This document shows positions 36,608 to 46,855 of a stretch of DNA of 64,000 nucleotides, piece by piece. The DNA comes from Pseudomonas sp. LS44 (GTDB lineage Bacteria > Pseudomonadota > Gammaproteobacteria > Pseudomonadales > Pseudomonadaceae). The stretch is taken from assembly GCF_024730785.1 (NCBI RefSeq), contig NZ_CP102830.1:930001-994000 (forward strand). The letters run 5' to 3'. The first letter of the stretch is position 1. Each line of letters starts with the position of its first letter. Position numbers and translations under genes: made by a program. Below the pieces are notes generated by a model. It had not been told where the DNA came from, did no database searches, and saw nothing but the letters and a program-made list of their open reading frames with translations.

Positions 36608-37366
36608 TCAGAGACGCAGACCGCCATCCAGTTCGAGCACGCGACCGGTGTAGTAGTCGTTCTCGAGGATGTAGGCCACCGAGTGAGCGATCTCCTGGGG
36701 TTTGCCCAGGCGCTTGAGTGGGATGCCCGCAGTCATTTTTTCCAGGGCTTCGGGTTTCATCGCGGCGAGAATTTCAGTCTCGATGAAACCCGGTGCCACG
36801 CCGGCCACGCGAATGCCGTAACGCGCCAATTCCTTGGCCCACACCACAGTATCGGCAGCGACGCCGGCCTTGGCGGCGGAATAGTTGGCTTGGCCAATGT
36901 TGCCGGCGCGGGAGATCGAGGAAATATTGATGATCGCGCCCTGGTTCTTCAGCTCGATCATCTTCGCGGCCACTTCGCGAGTGCACAGGAATACGCCGGT
37001 CAGGTTGACGTCGATCACCGACTGCCACTGGGCCAGCGACATCTTGCTCAGCTCGCCGTCCTTAACCTTGATGGTCAGGCCGTCGCGGATGATCCCGGCA
37101 TTGTTGACCAGACCATTGATGGCGCCGAAATGCTCGGCAATCTGCGCCACGGTATGGGTGACCTGCTCTTCATTGGCAACGTTACACAGATAAGCGCGGG
37201 CTTCGCCGCCGGCGGCCTTGCAGGCGGCAACGGTTTCGTCCAAACGCTCTTGGTTAAGATCGACCAGTGCCAACTTGGCGCCTTTAGCCGCCAGGTATTC
37301 AGCCATGGCGCGTCCCAGTCCTTGGCCGCCGCCGGTGATGACGATGACTTTATCTTGCAGTTGCAT
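36608..37366 (-). CDS. SDR-family oxidoreductase (FabG-like)
   Basis: 252 aa from ATG 37366 (AAGGGG 8 nt upstream; an open frame further up is non-coding leader). Classical short-chain dehydrogenase: cofactor motif TGGGQGLG at 11-18, NNAG at 88-91, catalytic Ser149 with Tyr162-x3-Lys166. The ending (LELDGGLRL) resembles beta-ketoacyl-ACP reductases, but no fatty-acid gene adjoins, so the substrate is unknown. Divergent from the HugZ-like gene. Confidence 0.9.
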   Translation of the reverse strand: MQLQDKVIVITGGGQGLGRAMAEYLAAKGAKLALVDLNQERLDETVAACKAAGGEARAYLCNVANEEQVTHTVAQIAEHFGAINGLVNNAGIIRDGLTIKVKDGELSKMSLAQWQSVIDVNLTGVFLCTREVAAKMIELKNQGAIINISSISRAGNIGQANYSAAKAGVAADTVVWAKELARYGIRVAGVAPGFIETEILAAMKPEALEKMTAGIPLKRLGKPQEIAHSVAYILENDYYTGRVLELDGGLRL

Positions 37367-37471
37367 AAGGCTTGCCCCTTTAAGGTAGTGGAGGTTGTCC
37401 TCATGGCGCCCGAAGCCGTTATGCTGGGCGCCCCTGTCCGTTCTGACGGATTCTAAGCGAGGAGGTCTGAC

Positions 37472-38203
37472 GTGAGCGTGAAAGCCGGCAAGCATGCCCG
37501 AGAATTGCTACTCAAGGAATACAGCGGGGTGCTCTCCACTCAGTCCAAGGCCATGCCTGGCTTTCCCTTCGGATCGGTGGTGCCCTATTGCCTGGACGAG
37601 CAGGGCTGGCCGTTGATCCTGATCAGCCGGATCGCCCAGCACACCCATAATCTGCAGAAAGACCCTAAATGCTCGTTGCTGGTTGGTGAGCGCGATGCCG
37701 ACGACGTGCAAGCCGTTGGTCGCCTGACCGTGCTGGCCGAAGCCCAGCAAATCACTGACGAGGCAGCCATCGCCGCGGCGGCGGAGCGTTACTATCGCTA
37801 CTTCCCGCAAGCGAGCGACTACCACCGCACCCACGATTTCGATTTCTGGCGCCTGCAACCGGTGCGCTCACGCTATATCGGTGGCTTTGGCGCGATTCAC
37901 TGGCTCAATGAGGTCGCTCTGGACAACCCGTTTTTTGGCGCCCCGGAGCAGAGCATGGTCGAGCATATGAACAGCGACCACGCCAGCGCGATTGCCCATT
38001 ACGTGACGCTCGCCGGTCTGCCCCGCGAGCCGGCGGCCGAGCTGGCCGGGATCGACAGCGAAGGCTTTCACCTGCGCATCGGCCAGAGCCTGCATTGGCT
38101 GGCGTTTCCAACATCCTGTAACAACCCCGGCGCTGTGCGCCAGGCCTTGGTTTTGCTGGCCCGCGCCGAGACCTGGCCCCAGCCGAAAGTCAGCCAAGCT
38201 TGA
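37472..38203 (+). CDS. HugZ-like pyridoxamine 5'-phosphate oxidase-fold protein
   Basis: 243 aa from GTG 37472 (GAGGAGG 9 nt upstream). N-terminal split-barrel FMN-binding-like domain ([34 protein letters not shown]) and a C-terminal DUF2470 domain ([16 protein letters not shown]), the arrangement of the heme-iron-utilisation HugZ family. Whether it degrades heme is not shown by sequence; a flavin role is equally possible. Confidence 0.88.
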   Translation: MSVKAGKHARELLLKEYSGVLSTQSKAMPGFPFGSVVPYCLDEQGWPLILISRIAQHTHNLQKDPKCSLLVGERDADDVQAVGRLTVLAEAQQITDEAAIAAAAERYYRYFPQASDYHRTHDFDFWRLQPVRSRYIGGFGAIHWLNEVALDNPFFGAPEQSMVEHMNSDHASAIAHYVTLAGLPREPAAELAGIDSEGFHLRIGQSLHWLAFPTSCNNPGAVRQALVLLARAETWPQPKVSQA

Positions 38204-38264
38204 TTTCGCCGTGAGCGGCCGCATGTTGCAATGACAGGCGGTCGATCCATCCAAGGACTTTTTC

Positions 38265-38717
38265 ATGCGTGCGTTTTTTCTGCTGTTTCTGCTCTTTCCC
38301 CTGATCGAGCTGGCGGTGTTGATCAAAGTTGGTAGCGCCATCGGCGTGCTGCCAACGTTGTTGCTGCTGATCGGTTCGGCGGTGCTCGGCAGCGTGCTGT
38401 TGCGCGTGGCTGGCGTCGCGACTGCCTGGCGCGCCCGTGAACGGCTGGCGCGCGGCGAAATGCCCGAGCAGGAGGTCCTCGAAGGCCTGCTGATTGCCGT
38501 GGGTGGCGGACTGTTGCTGTTGCCCGGCTTTATCAGCGATGTGGTGGGTTTGCTCTGCCTGTTACCGCCGGTTCGCCGGTTGGTGGTCGGCAAACTGCGT
38601 AAAAAGGTCCAGGAGCAGGCGCTGCGCCAGCGTGCGTTCGCCGATGACCTGCAAGCCCGTTCCGGGCAGGCGCGTCCGAATGTCATCGAAGGTGAGTTCG
38701 AGCATCGTGATCGCTGA
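38265..38717 (+). CDS. fxsA: Cytoplasmic-membrane protein FxsA
   Basis: 150 aa. FxsA overproduction relieves phage T7 exclusion by the F plasmid; its own cellular role is unclear. Four hydrophobic stretches within the first 110 residues ([20 protein letters not shown] region, [46 protein letters not shown]) and a basic cytoplasmic tail. Gap of 61 bp after the HugZ-like gene; directly upstream of groESL as in many gamma-proteobacteria. Confidence 0.93.
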   Translation: MRAFFLLFLLFPLIELAVLIKVGSAIGVLPTLLLLIGSAVLGSVLLRVAGVATAWRARERLARGEMPEQEVLEGLLIAVGGGLLLLPGFISDVVGLLCLLPPVRRLVVGKLRKKVQEQALRQRAFADDLQARSGQARPNVIEGEFEHRDR

Positions 38718-38740
38718 GCGAAGATTTTTTCCGCCGCGCC

Positions 38741-38768
38741 CTTGAAATGTCCTCCAGAGCCCCTATTT
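38741..38768 (+). promoter_or_regulatory. Heat-shock (sigma32) promoter of groESL
   Basis: CTTGAAA at 38741-38747 and CCCCTATTT at 38760-38768 are separated by 12 nt, close to the sigma32 consensus (CTTGAAA, 11-16 nt, CCCCATnT). It lies about 145 nt ahead of groES, giving a leader that contains an imperfect hairpin (ACCGGCCGGTG region near 38860-38880). Confidence 0.8.
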
Positions 38769-38911
38769 ACCAGTCACCGCAAGGTCACTGTCGGTTACGA
38801 CAGTCAGTCTTCTGCGGCCTGCTCAGCGGGTCGCAACCGGCGATGCCGGAATTTACCAACCGGCCGGTGTGTGCACCGGCAATGGAAACCACCTCAATTA
38901 GGAGATCGACA

Positions 38912-39205
38912 ATGAAGCTTCGTCCTCTGCATGACCGCGTTGTCATTCGTCGCAGCGAAGAAGAATCGAAAACCGCTGGCGGCATCGTGCTGCCGGGCTC
39001 GGCCGCCGAGAAGCCGAACCAGGGCGAAATCGTTGCTGTCGGTACCGGCCGCGTGCTGGACAACGGCGAAGTCCGTGCGTTGGCCGTGAAAGTTGGCGAC
39101 AAAGTGGTGTTTGGCCCGTACTCGGGTAGCAACACCGTCAAGGTCGATGGCGAAGATCTGCTGGTGATGAGCGAGAACGAAATCCTCGCGGTCGTCGAAG
39201 CCTGA
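38912..39205 (+). CDS. groES: Co-chaperonin GroES
   Basis: 97-aa lid of the GroEL folding chamber. [18 protein letters not shown] start, the mobile loop ([19 protein letters not shown]), and full length. ATG 38912 has AGGAG 8 nt upstream; the longer frame from 38747 is leader. 44 nt before groEL, forming the standard groESL operon. Confidence 0.98.
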   Translation: MKLRPLHDRVVIRRSEEESKTAGGIVLPGSAAEKPNQGEIVAVGTGRVLDNGEVRALAVKVGDKVVFGPYSGSNTVKVDGEDLLVMSENEILAVVEA

Positions 39206-39237
39206 GCCACCCCTTCTGTTACCCGGATAAGAATTGA

Positions 39238-40890
<1,653 letters not shown>

Positions 40891-40913
40891 GCCGACCAGC
40901 CCTCGCGCTGTCA

Positions 40914-40944
40914 GAAAAAGCCCCGCCTAGTGCGGGGCTTTTTT
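40914..40944 (+). terminator. Intrinsic terminator after groEL
   Basis: AAAAAGCCCCGC pairs with GCGGGGCTTTTTT around a short CTAGT loop, 24 nt after the groEL stop. Confidence 0.92.
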
Positions 40945-40981
40945 ATGTCTGGCGAAAAGTGCGGGGCCCCTCAAGCGCAGG

Positions 40982-41096
40982 CCGTAGGGTGGGTGTCGCG
41001 TAGCACATCCACCGACGCGCTCGCGTGGGCGTTGACCTCCCTGCGTGGGCCAATCCGGTCCCGGTGGAAAAGCCTTCGGCGTTTTCCACCCTACGG
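40982..41096. repeat. Composite Pseudomonas-type inverted repeat (CCGTAGGGTGG family)
   Basis: Outer arms CCGTAGGGTGG (40982-40992) and CCACCCTACGG (41086-41096) are perfect inverted copies. The right half is itself a hairpin: GGTGGAAAA-GCC at 41063-41074 and GGC then TTTTCCACC at 41078-41090 around a TTC loop. The CTA in the right arm (41091-41093) is the complement of the stop codon of the PAP2 gene. Between the arms lies a GC-rich segment with no reading frame of its own. Copies of this kind are recalled as common in some Pseudomonas genomes. Confidence 0.75.
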
Positions 41097-41819
41097 GCTC
41101 GCCGGCAGCGCCTGGTGCTGGGGTTCGGTTGTCGCCTGGCGATACAACACCAGACGGTAGGCGCCCAGGCAAATCAGCCAGTCAAACAGCGCCGTCCACA
41201 GGTTGTGGGAGAGAAAGTGCGCGCCTTGCAGCATGCGCGCTAAGGAGAACACGCCGCCGAGGATCAGCGCACCGAGCAGCGCCACACGGGCCAGGCGCGG
41301 GCGGCGGTCGCGCAACAGGAAGAACAGCGAGAAGAAGGCAAAGCCGCTGCTGGCGTGACCGCCCGGCCAGCAGCGCCCGGGGTGCAGCGTGGCGGGGCGT
41401 TCGGCGAGCAGCGCGGAGTAGGTCTCCTGGCCGCCAAAATCGCGCAGATCCCATGGGCACTGGACGGCTGTGAGGGCTTTCAGCGGCGTCACGATGGCGG
41501 TCGACAGGCCCATCGCCAGGACCAGATAGCCCAGCGGCCGGCGTAGATGCGCCCCACCGCGGAACACCACGCTGGCCAGCAGTCCGGCGATCGCCAGCAC
41601 GCCGATGAGGATCACCGCTTGCTTGGCGCGGTCGTGCAGCACGGCTTCGAGGAATGTGTCGTGGCGGCCGATAAAGCCGCTGTCGGAACTATAGAACAGG
41701 TGGGCGATGGTGAAGTCCAGGCGGGTCGGGTCGGCGATCAGCAACAGGACGATCAGGCTCAGCGGCAAGCCGAGATATAACCAGAGATTGATGCTGCGAG
41801 AGGGATTGGCAGGAGGCAT
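41091..41819 (-). CDS. PAP2-family membrane phosphatase
   Basis: 242 aa from ATG 41819 (a GTG 12 nt upstream is possible). Several membrane helices. The PAP2 acid-phosphatase motifs are present: LKALTAVQCPWD (motif 1 variant), CWPGGHASSG (motif 2, catalytic His) and SLARMLQGAHFLSHN (motif 3). The CPW variant is typical of lipid phosphatases near envelope-modification genes, so lipid A or undecaprenyl-phosphate-type substrates are plausible. Its stop codon is inside the flanking repeat. Confidence 0.85.
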   Translation of the reverse strand: MPPANPSRSINLWLYLGLPLSLIVLLLIADPTRLDFTIAHLFYSSDSGFIGRHDTFLEAVLHDRAKQAVILIGVLAIAGLLASVVFRGGAHLRRPLGYLVLAMGLSTAIVTPLKALTAVQCPWDLRDFGGQETYSALLAERPATLHPGRCWPGGHASSGFAFFSLFFLLRDRRPRLARVALLGALILGGVFSLARMLQGAHFLSHNLWTALFDWLICLGAYRLVLYRQATTEPQHQALPASP

Positions 41820-41840
41820 GGCGATATCCACAGGACGGTA

Positions 41841-41982
41841 AGAACCTGTCTACGATCTGCTGCGCGTCGGTCAAACTGCGTTGAAAACGGCTTCGGAATG
41901 CTCATTTACAGCTCGTAAACTCCGCTTCCTCAGCCGTTTTCGCCTTGTTTTCCTCTAGCTCGCGAGATCGTAAACAGGTTCT
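41841..41982. repeat. MITE-like palindromic element A (142 bp)
   Basis: Terminal inverted repeats of 18 bp with one mismatch: AGAACCTGTCTACGATCT at 41841-41858 and AGATCGTAAACAGGTTCT at 41965-41982. Inside, GAAAACGGCT (41883-41892) pairs with AGCCGTTTTC (41932-41941); 12 nt in on each side sits an apical hairpin, TTTAC (41905-41909) with GTAAA (41915-41919) and a 5-nt loop. No protein is encoded. It occupies most of the gap between the PAP2 gene start and the LTA-synthase-like gene's stop. Same fold as element B at 60795-60942, reverse orientation. Confidence 0.85.
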
Positions 41983-42014
41983 AAGTGCGGGCCTCGATCG
42001 AGGCCCGGCCGGGT

Positions 42015-43964
42015 TTAGCGCTGGGTCAGTTCAGTGGCAGCGGGCGGCGGGGCTTGCCAGGCCAGCAAGCGATGTTTGAAACCATAACTGGCGGCCTGGT
42101 AGTAAGCGATGTCACGCCTGACCAAGACATCCTGGCTGGATGCCTGCGATTCGCGGCTGGCTCCCAGAGCATCGTCGTGGCGGCGGATCGCCTGGCGGGG
42201 GCTGAGAATGGCCAGGTCATGACCGTCGAACAGCCCCAGGTGCTGATAGTTGCCGATCAGCACCCGCGGTGCCGCGTCTTCCGGCTTGAGCAGGTCGCGG
42301 CCGAAGAAGGTCGATTGGTAGCTCAAGTTCAACAGGCCGAGCAGGGTGGGGGCGATGTCGATCTGGCTGGCCAGGCGGTCATTCTCGGCCGCCGGGATTA
42401 GCTTCGGCGCATAGATGAACAGCGGAATCTGGTAATTGGCCACCGGCAAATCTTCTCCTCCGGCGCTGCCGGCGCAATGGTCGGCGACGAAGACGAACAG
42501 GGTGTTATCGAACCAGGGTTGCTGGCGTGCTTTGGCGAGGAAATCGCCAATGGCCCAGTCGGTGTACTTCACCGCCCCTTCGCGGCCTTCGCCGGAACGA
42601 ATGTCGATCCGGCCATCGGGGTAGGTATACGGGCGGTGGTTGGAGGTGGTCATCAACTGCAGCAGGAACGGCTTGCCGCGGGCGTAGTTGGCGTCAGCAA
42701 GCTTCAGGGTCTGGCTATAGAGGTCTTCATCGGCCATGCCCCAGGCATTTTTGAAGTGAATGTCGGCATCGGCAACGCTGCTCTGATCCACCACGCGATA
42801 GCCGTTGCCGCCGAAGAAGGCGTTCATGTTGTCGAAATAGCCGCGCCCGCCGTAGACGAACACGCTGTCGTAACCCTGGGCGTCGAGCTGCTGACCAAGG
42901 CTGGCGAAGCCGCTTTCGCGGCCGATGCGCTTGACGATCGAACGCCCCGGCGTTGGCGGAATCGACAGGGTGATGGCTTCCAGGCCGCGGTCGGTGCGGG
43001 TACCGGTCGCGTAGAAGTTATTGAAGTACAGGCTGTGTTTGCGCAGCTCGTCGAGATTCGGCGTCAGCTTGCGTGGATCACCGTTGCTGCCCAGGTACTT
43101 GCCGCTGAGGCTTTCGATGGTGACCAGCACGATGTTGGGCCGGCGCGGCTGACCGGGGTTGTCGATCTGCCGGCGGATATCCAGCGGATCCTGGCTGACG
43201 AAACGGGCATTCGGCGCACTCAGTTCGGCGCGCAATTGCTTGGCCACCTCGGCTTTCGGCAAGTTGGCGTAGAAGCGGCCGTAATCCAGCTCATTATTGC
43301 GGAAGGCGGCGAAGAATTGGTACGGACCGTTGCTCGCCAGCTCATGTTGGTAGGTATTGCCGCCCAAGCCGCGCGGGTGATCCTGGTCGATCAACAGGGC
43401 GCTGAGTCCGGCCAGTATCACCAGGCTCAGTGCGGCGCCAAGCCGTCCACGCGGTGCCGGCAGCGGGGCATTCAACGCCGCGCGCAATGGTTTGCGCAGC
43501 ACCAGCATGAGCGCCCCGGTGGTCAGCGCCAGGCCGCCCAACAGCCAGCCCATCGGGTACGACTCCCATAGGTTGTGCAGAACCTCGTCGGAATAAACCA
43601 GGTAGTCGACGGCGATGAAGTTGAAGCGCACACCGAACTCGTCCCAGAACAGCCATTCGGAAATCGCGGTGAACAGCATCAAGTACAGGCTGACGGCCGC
43701 GACGACGTACAGCAGGCTGCGGTGCCAGCGTTGTCGCCAGAGCACCAACGGACAGAGCAGCAAATACAGGCCAAGCGGCAGGGCGGCGTAGGCGAGGAAG
43801 CCGAGGTCGTAGAGCAGGCCGATGGCGAACACATGCAGGAAGCCGCCACCGGCCTCCGGCAAATGCCAGCCGAGCAGCACGCCACGGGTGAGCAGGAAAA
43901 TGCTCAGCCAGACGGCGAGCAACAGCAGCAGGAAGCGCAAGGGCGCGGTACGCAGCAACGGCAT
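42015..43964 (-). CDS. LTA-synthase-family phosphoglycerol/phosphoethanolamine-type transferase
   Basis: 649 aa. Five membrane helices in the first 200 residues, then a periplasmic sulfatase-fold domain from about 275 (PNIVLVTIESLSGKYLG; metal-ligand Glu284, probable catalytic Thr324 in TGTRTDRG, then a VADHC metal site). Gram-negative members include OpgB/MdoB, which decorates periplasmic glucans, and related lipid modifiers; the substrate here is not known. A 16-bp motif 71 nt upstream also lies before the ColRS-linked methyltransferase. Confidence 0.87.
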   Translation of the reverse strand: MPLLRTAPLRFLLLLLAVWLSIFLLTRGVLLGWHLPEAGGGFLHVFAIGLLYDLGFLAYAALPLGLYLLLCPLVLWRQRWHRSLLYVVAAVSLYLMLFTAISEWLFWDEFGVRFNFIAVDYLVYSDEVLHNLWESYPMGWLLGGLALTTGALMLVLRKPLRAALNAPLPAPRGRLGAALSLVILAGLSALLIDQDHPRGLGGNTYQHELASNGPYQFFAAFRNNELDYGRFYANLPKAEVAKQLRAELSAPNARFVSQDPLDIRRQIDNPGQPRRPNIVLVTIESLSGKYLGSNGDPRKLTPNLDELRKHSLYFNNFYATGTRTDRGLEAITLSIPPTPGRSIVKRIGRESGFASLGQQLDAQGYDSVFVYGGRGYFDNMNAFFGGNGYRVVDQSSVADADIHFKNAWGMADEDLYSQTLKLADANYARGKPFLLQLMTTSNHRPYTYPDGRIDIRSGEGREGAVKYTDWAIGDFLAKARQQPWFDNTLFVFVADHCAGSAGGEDLPVANYQIPLFIYAPKLIPAAENDRLASQIDIAPTLLGLLNLSYQSTFFGRDLLKPEDAAPRVLIGNYQHLGLFDGHDLAILSPRQAIRRHDDALGASRESQASSQDVLVRRDIAYYQAASYGFKHRLLAWQAPPPAATELTQR

Positions 43965-44034
43965 GGGAAAAGTCCAGGGCGGAAGAGAAGGCGCGAATAT
44001 GGCGATGCAACTGTCTCGGCGGCGTCAACGAGGA

Positions 44035-44050
44035 GTGAAAAAACCGTCAA
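44035..44050 (-). promoter_or_regulatory. Candidate ColR operator upstream of the LTA-synthase-like gene
   Basis: On the minus strand it reads TTGACGG-TT-TTTTCAC, ending 71 nt before the start codon at 43964. It matches the motif at 46084-46099 in 14 of 16 positions. A TTGACG -35-like hexamer follows at 44023-44028. It lies in the 155-bp region shared with the divergent colR gene, so it could also affect colR. TTTTCAC is recalled as part of the ColR recognition sequence of P. putida. Confidence 0.55.
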
Positions 44051-44119
44051 AACGGGCTGTTTAGGGTCGGCTTCGCGCTATCGTTTGGCCACTGGGCGAT
44101 ACGCCCTGGAGGATTGGTA

Positions 44120-44803
44120 ATGCGGATTTTGTTGGTGGAAGACAATCGCGACATTCTGGCCAATATGGCCGACTACCTGGGGATCAAGGGCTATAGCGTG
44201 GATTGCGCGCAGGATGGCTTGTCCGGCCTGCATCTGGCCGCGACCGAGCATTACGATCTGATCGTCCTCGACATCATGTTGCCCGGCCTGGACGGCTACA
44301 CGTTATGCAAGCGTCTGCGCGAAGACGCCCGGCGCGCCACGCCGGTGATCATGCTCACCGCACGTGACCAGTTGGACGACCGGTTGCAGGGTTTTCGTTC
44401 CGGTGCCGACGACTATCTGGTCAAGCCGTTCGCCCTATCCGAGCTGGCCGCACGCATTGAGGCCGTGCTGCGCCGCAGCCAGGGCGGCGGCCGCCGGCAG
44501 CTGCAGGTGGCGGACCTGAGTTATGACCTAGATACGCTGGAGGTCACACGGGACGGGCGCTTGCTCAAGCTCAACCCGGTCGGTCTGAAGCTGCTCGCCG
44601 TGTTGATGCAGAAGAGTCCGCATGTGCTGCGCCGCGAGGTGCTCGAAGAGGCGTTATGGGGGGATGACTGTCCGGACAGTGACAGCCTGCGCAGCCATGT
44701 CCACCAACTGCGCCAAGTGATCGACAAGCCATTCGCTAAACCGCTGCTGCAGACCGTGCACGGCGTCGGTTACCGTTTGGCTGAGGTCGCCGATGGAGTT
44801 TAA
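44120..44803 (+). CDS. colR: Response regulator ColR (OmpR family)
   Basis: 227 aa, matching Pseudomonas ColR. Receiver domain with D8/D9-type acidic pocket (VEDN), phosphoacceptor Asp51 (VLDIMLPGLDGY) and Lys-Pro near 102; winged-helix DNA-binding domain from about 130. ATG 44120 with GGAGG at 44108. ColRS maintains the outer membrane and is needed for phenol and metal tolerance and root colonisation in Pseudomonas. The colS start overlaps its end by 11 nt. Confidence 0.93.
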   Translation: MRILLVEDNRDILANMADYLGIKGYSVDCAQDGLSGLHLAATEHYDLIVLDIMLPGLDGYTLCKRLREDARRATPVIMLTARDQLDDRLQGFRSGADDYLVKPFALSELAARIEAVLRRSQGGGRRQLQVADLSYDLDTLEVTRDGRLLKLNPVGLKLLAVLMQKSPHVLRREVLEEALWGDDCPDSDSLRSHVHQLRQVIDKPFAKPLLQTVHGVGYRLAEVADGV

Positions 44804-46064
44804 GCACAGCCTGTCACGCCGCATCGTCATCGCCTTCGTGCTGATGAGCAGCTTGGTCGCGGGCACGTTCGCGCTCGGCATCGTCGAAACCGTACACGTG
44901 GTCGAGGAAAAACTGCTCTCCGGCGAGCTGGGCGGCGACCTCGACCGCCTGCTGCGCATGGAGACCATGGACGATTGGCGGCTGCGTCCGGAGCCTGAAC
45001 AGTTGTTCTATTTCACTGGGGGCAAGGGTGGTTTCGAGATTCCGGCCGACCTCAGGAACTTGGAGCCCGGCTTCCATGAGGTGTTTCGCGGTGAGCTGTC
45101 CTATCACGCCTTCGTGCGCGTGGTTGATCAGCGTCGTTACGTGCTGCTGCAGGACCAAAGTGAGTTCGAGGACCGCGAGCAGATTCTGTTCGGCGTGGTG
45201 TTCGTCGGCTTTCTGCTGAGCATCGCGCTGGCCTGGGTGCTCGGCTGGCTGTTGGCGCGCAAGGTGATCGAGCCAGTGGTGCGGCTGTCCCACCAGGTTC
45301 GCCACCGTGACCAGCTACTGGCGCTCGCGCCGCCGTTGGCGCCGGACTATGCCGAAGATGAAGTCGGGCAACTAGCGGCCGCCTTCGATACGACTCTGGG
45401 CTTGCTGCGCCATGCCCTGACGCGCGAGCGACTATTCACCAGCGATGTCAGTCATGAGTTGCGCACGCCGTTGATGGTGCTCGCCAGTTCCTGTGAGTTG
45501 CTGCTGGAGGGCCCGTCGCTGGATAGCCGCGTACACACGCAGGTGCAGCGTATCGCGCGGGCCACCGAAGAAATGCGCGAGCTGGTGCAGACCTTCCTGA
45601 TGCTCGCGCGGGCTCAGCAGGAAGGCGGCGATATGTTGCCGGAAATCGATATCGGCAACATCGCTGACGAGCTGGTCGAACAGTGGCGCGACCCCGTCGA
45701 GAGCAAGGGCCTGAGGTTGAGCTATCGGCCCGGCGCCTCGCTGCGCGGCAAGTTCAACCCCATTTTGGTGCGCACGGTGATGACTAACCTGCTGCGCAAC
45801 GCCTGGCACTACACCGACCATGGTTCGATCAATCTGGTCCTGCTGGATGACGGCTTCGCCGTCGAGGACACCGGCGTTGGCATCCCGGAAAGCCAGCGCG
45901 AGGCGGTGTTCCAGCCGTTCGTGCGTGGCGGTGAGCAGCGGGGTGATGGTCTCGGACTAGGGCTATCGCTGGTGCATCGAATCTGTGAAAGCCAAGGCTG
46001 GTCGGTGCAATTGACGGCAGTGGAGCCGACCGGCTGTCGCTTTTGGGTCTCGCTGAGGGACTGA
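44793..46064 (+). CDS. colS: Sensor histidine kinase ColS
   Basis: 423 aa. Membrane helix 12-32, periplasmic sensor to about 130, second helix about 132-155, HAMP, HisKA with phosphoacceptor His221 (SDVSHELRTP), ATPase domain ending GDGLGLGLSL. The periplasmic loop has the ExxE motif E126-D-R-E129; in P. putida this motif is the excess-metal (Fe3+, Zn2+) sensing element. Overlaps colR by 11 nt, so the two are coupled. Confidence 0.92.
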   Translation: MEFKHSLSRRIVIAFVLMSSLVAGTFALGIVETVHVVEEKLLSGELGGDLDRLLRMETMDDWRLRPEPEQLFYFTGGKGGFEIPADLRNLEPGFHEVFRGELSYHAFVRVVDQRRYVLLQDQSEFEDREQILFGVVFVGFLLSIALAWVLGWLLARKVIEPVVRLSHQVRHRDQLLALAPPLAPDYAEDEVGQLAAAFDTTLGLLRHALTRERLFTSDVSHELRTPLMVLASSCELLLEGPSLDSRVHTQVQRIARATEEMRELVQTFLMLARAQQEGGDMLPEIDIGNIADELVEQWRDPVESKGLRLSYRPGASLRGKFNPILVRTVMTNLLRNAWHYTDHGSINLVLLDDGFAVEDTGVGIPESQREAVFQPFVRGGEQRGDGLGLGLSLVHRICESQGWSVQLTAVEPTGCRFWVSLRD

Positions 46065-46083
46065 GTCGTGGCCTCGCGGAGCG

Positions 46084-46099
46084 TTGACGGAATTTTCAC
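46084..46099 (+). promoter_or_regulatory. Candidate ColR operator upstream of the methyltransferase gene
   Basis: TTGACGG-AA-TTTTCAC, ending 71 nt before the methyltransferase ATG at 46170. Same orientation, distance and 14/16 identity as the site before the LTA-synthase-like gene. A TTGACC hexamer at 46106-46111 could be the -35. Suggests the downstream genes have their own ColR-dependent promoter in addition to read-through from colRS. Confidence 0.6.
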
Positions 46100-46169
46100 C
46101 TGCGGTTGACCGGCTGTTGATGAACGTGAACCTAGGGTTGCGGTCGAACCCCCCCTTTGGAGAATCCTT

Positions 46170-46850
46170 ATGGCCCGTCCGATTCAGCTCGAATTTTCCA
46201 ACAAGTACGACCAACAGCATGCTCAGGACTATCTGCAGAAACACCAGGAGAGCCTCTGGCGCCGCCTATCCCATAGGCGGGACGAACAGCTGGCGCGTCG
46301 CGCTTTGGCGGCTGCCGATGAGCCCGGATTGGTCCTCGATCTGCCCTGCGGAGCCGGGCGGTTTTGGCCGCTGCTGGCGGAAAAGCCTAATCGGGTGATC
46401 ATCGGTGCGGACAATTCGGCCGATATGCTCAGCGTGGCCTGTGCCGCTCAGCCGGCGGAGGTTGCGCAGCGGGTCACACCTCTGCAAACCTCGGCGTTTG
46501 CCATTGATTTGCCGGACAACTCGGTCGACAGCATTTTCTGCATGCGCCTGTTGCACCACGTGGGTGATCCGGCGCATCGGCAGACCTTGCTGCGCGAATG
46601 CGCGCGGGTATCGCGCGACAGCTTGATCGTTTCCCTTTGGGTAGACGGTAATTTCAAGGCCTGGCGCCGGGCTCGTCTGGAAAAGCGTCGCCTGGCCACC
46701 AAAGGTAAGGTGGAGTACCAGAATCGCTTCGTCATCCCCGCTGCCACGGTTGAAGCAGAATTTGCCGCGGCGGGTTTTCGCGTCCAGGAACAGATGGACT
46801 TTTTGCCGATGTATGCCATGTGGCGTGTCTATGTCTTGCGCAAAGGTTGA
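46170..46850 (+). CDS. Class I SAM-dependent methyltransferase (ColRS-linked)
   Basis: 226 aa. SAM-binding motif LVLDLPCGAGRFWPLL at about 52-67, then GADNSADML and the LPDNSVDSIFCMRLLHHVGD acceptor region of Methyltransf_11 enzymes. In Pseudomonas a methyltransferase gene lies directly after colRS and is a ColR target with the LPS-kinase gene (orf222/wapQ in P. fluorescens). Substrate unknown; an LPS core is a reasonable guess. GGAG lies about 10 nt upstream. Five nt before the kinase gene. Confidence 0.87.
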   Translation: MARPIQLEFSNKYDQQHAQDYLQKHQESLWRRLSHRRDEQLARRALAAADEPGLVLDLPCGAGRFWPLLAEKPNRVIIGADNSADMLSVACAAQPAEVAQRVTPLQTSAFAIDLPDNSVDSIFCMRLLHHVGDPAHRQTLLRECARVSRDSLIVSLWVDGNFKAWRRARLEKRRLATKGKVEYQNRFVIPAATVEAEFAAAGFRVQEQMDFLPMYAMWRVYVLRKG

Positions 46851-46855
46851 CCCCT

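Noticed and set aside
38747..38911. Extended groES reading frame
   Set aside because: It runs through the heat-shock promoter; GroES starts MKLRPLHDR at 38912 with a good ribosome-binding site.
44040..44120. A second ColR box for colR itself
   Set aside because: Only one clear copy of the motif is present in the intergenic region; no second TTTTCAC-type site faces colR.
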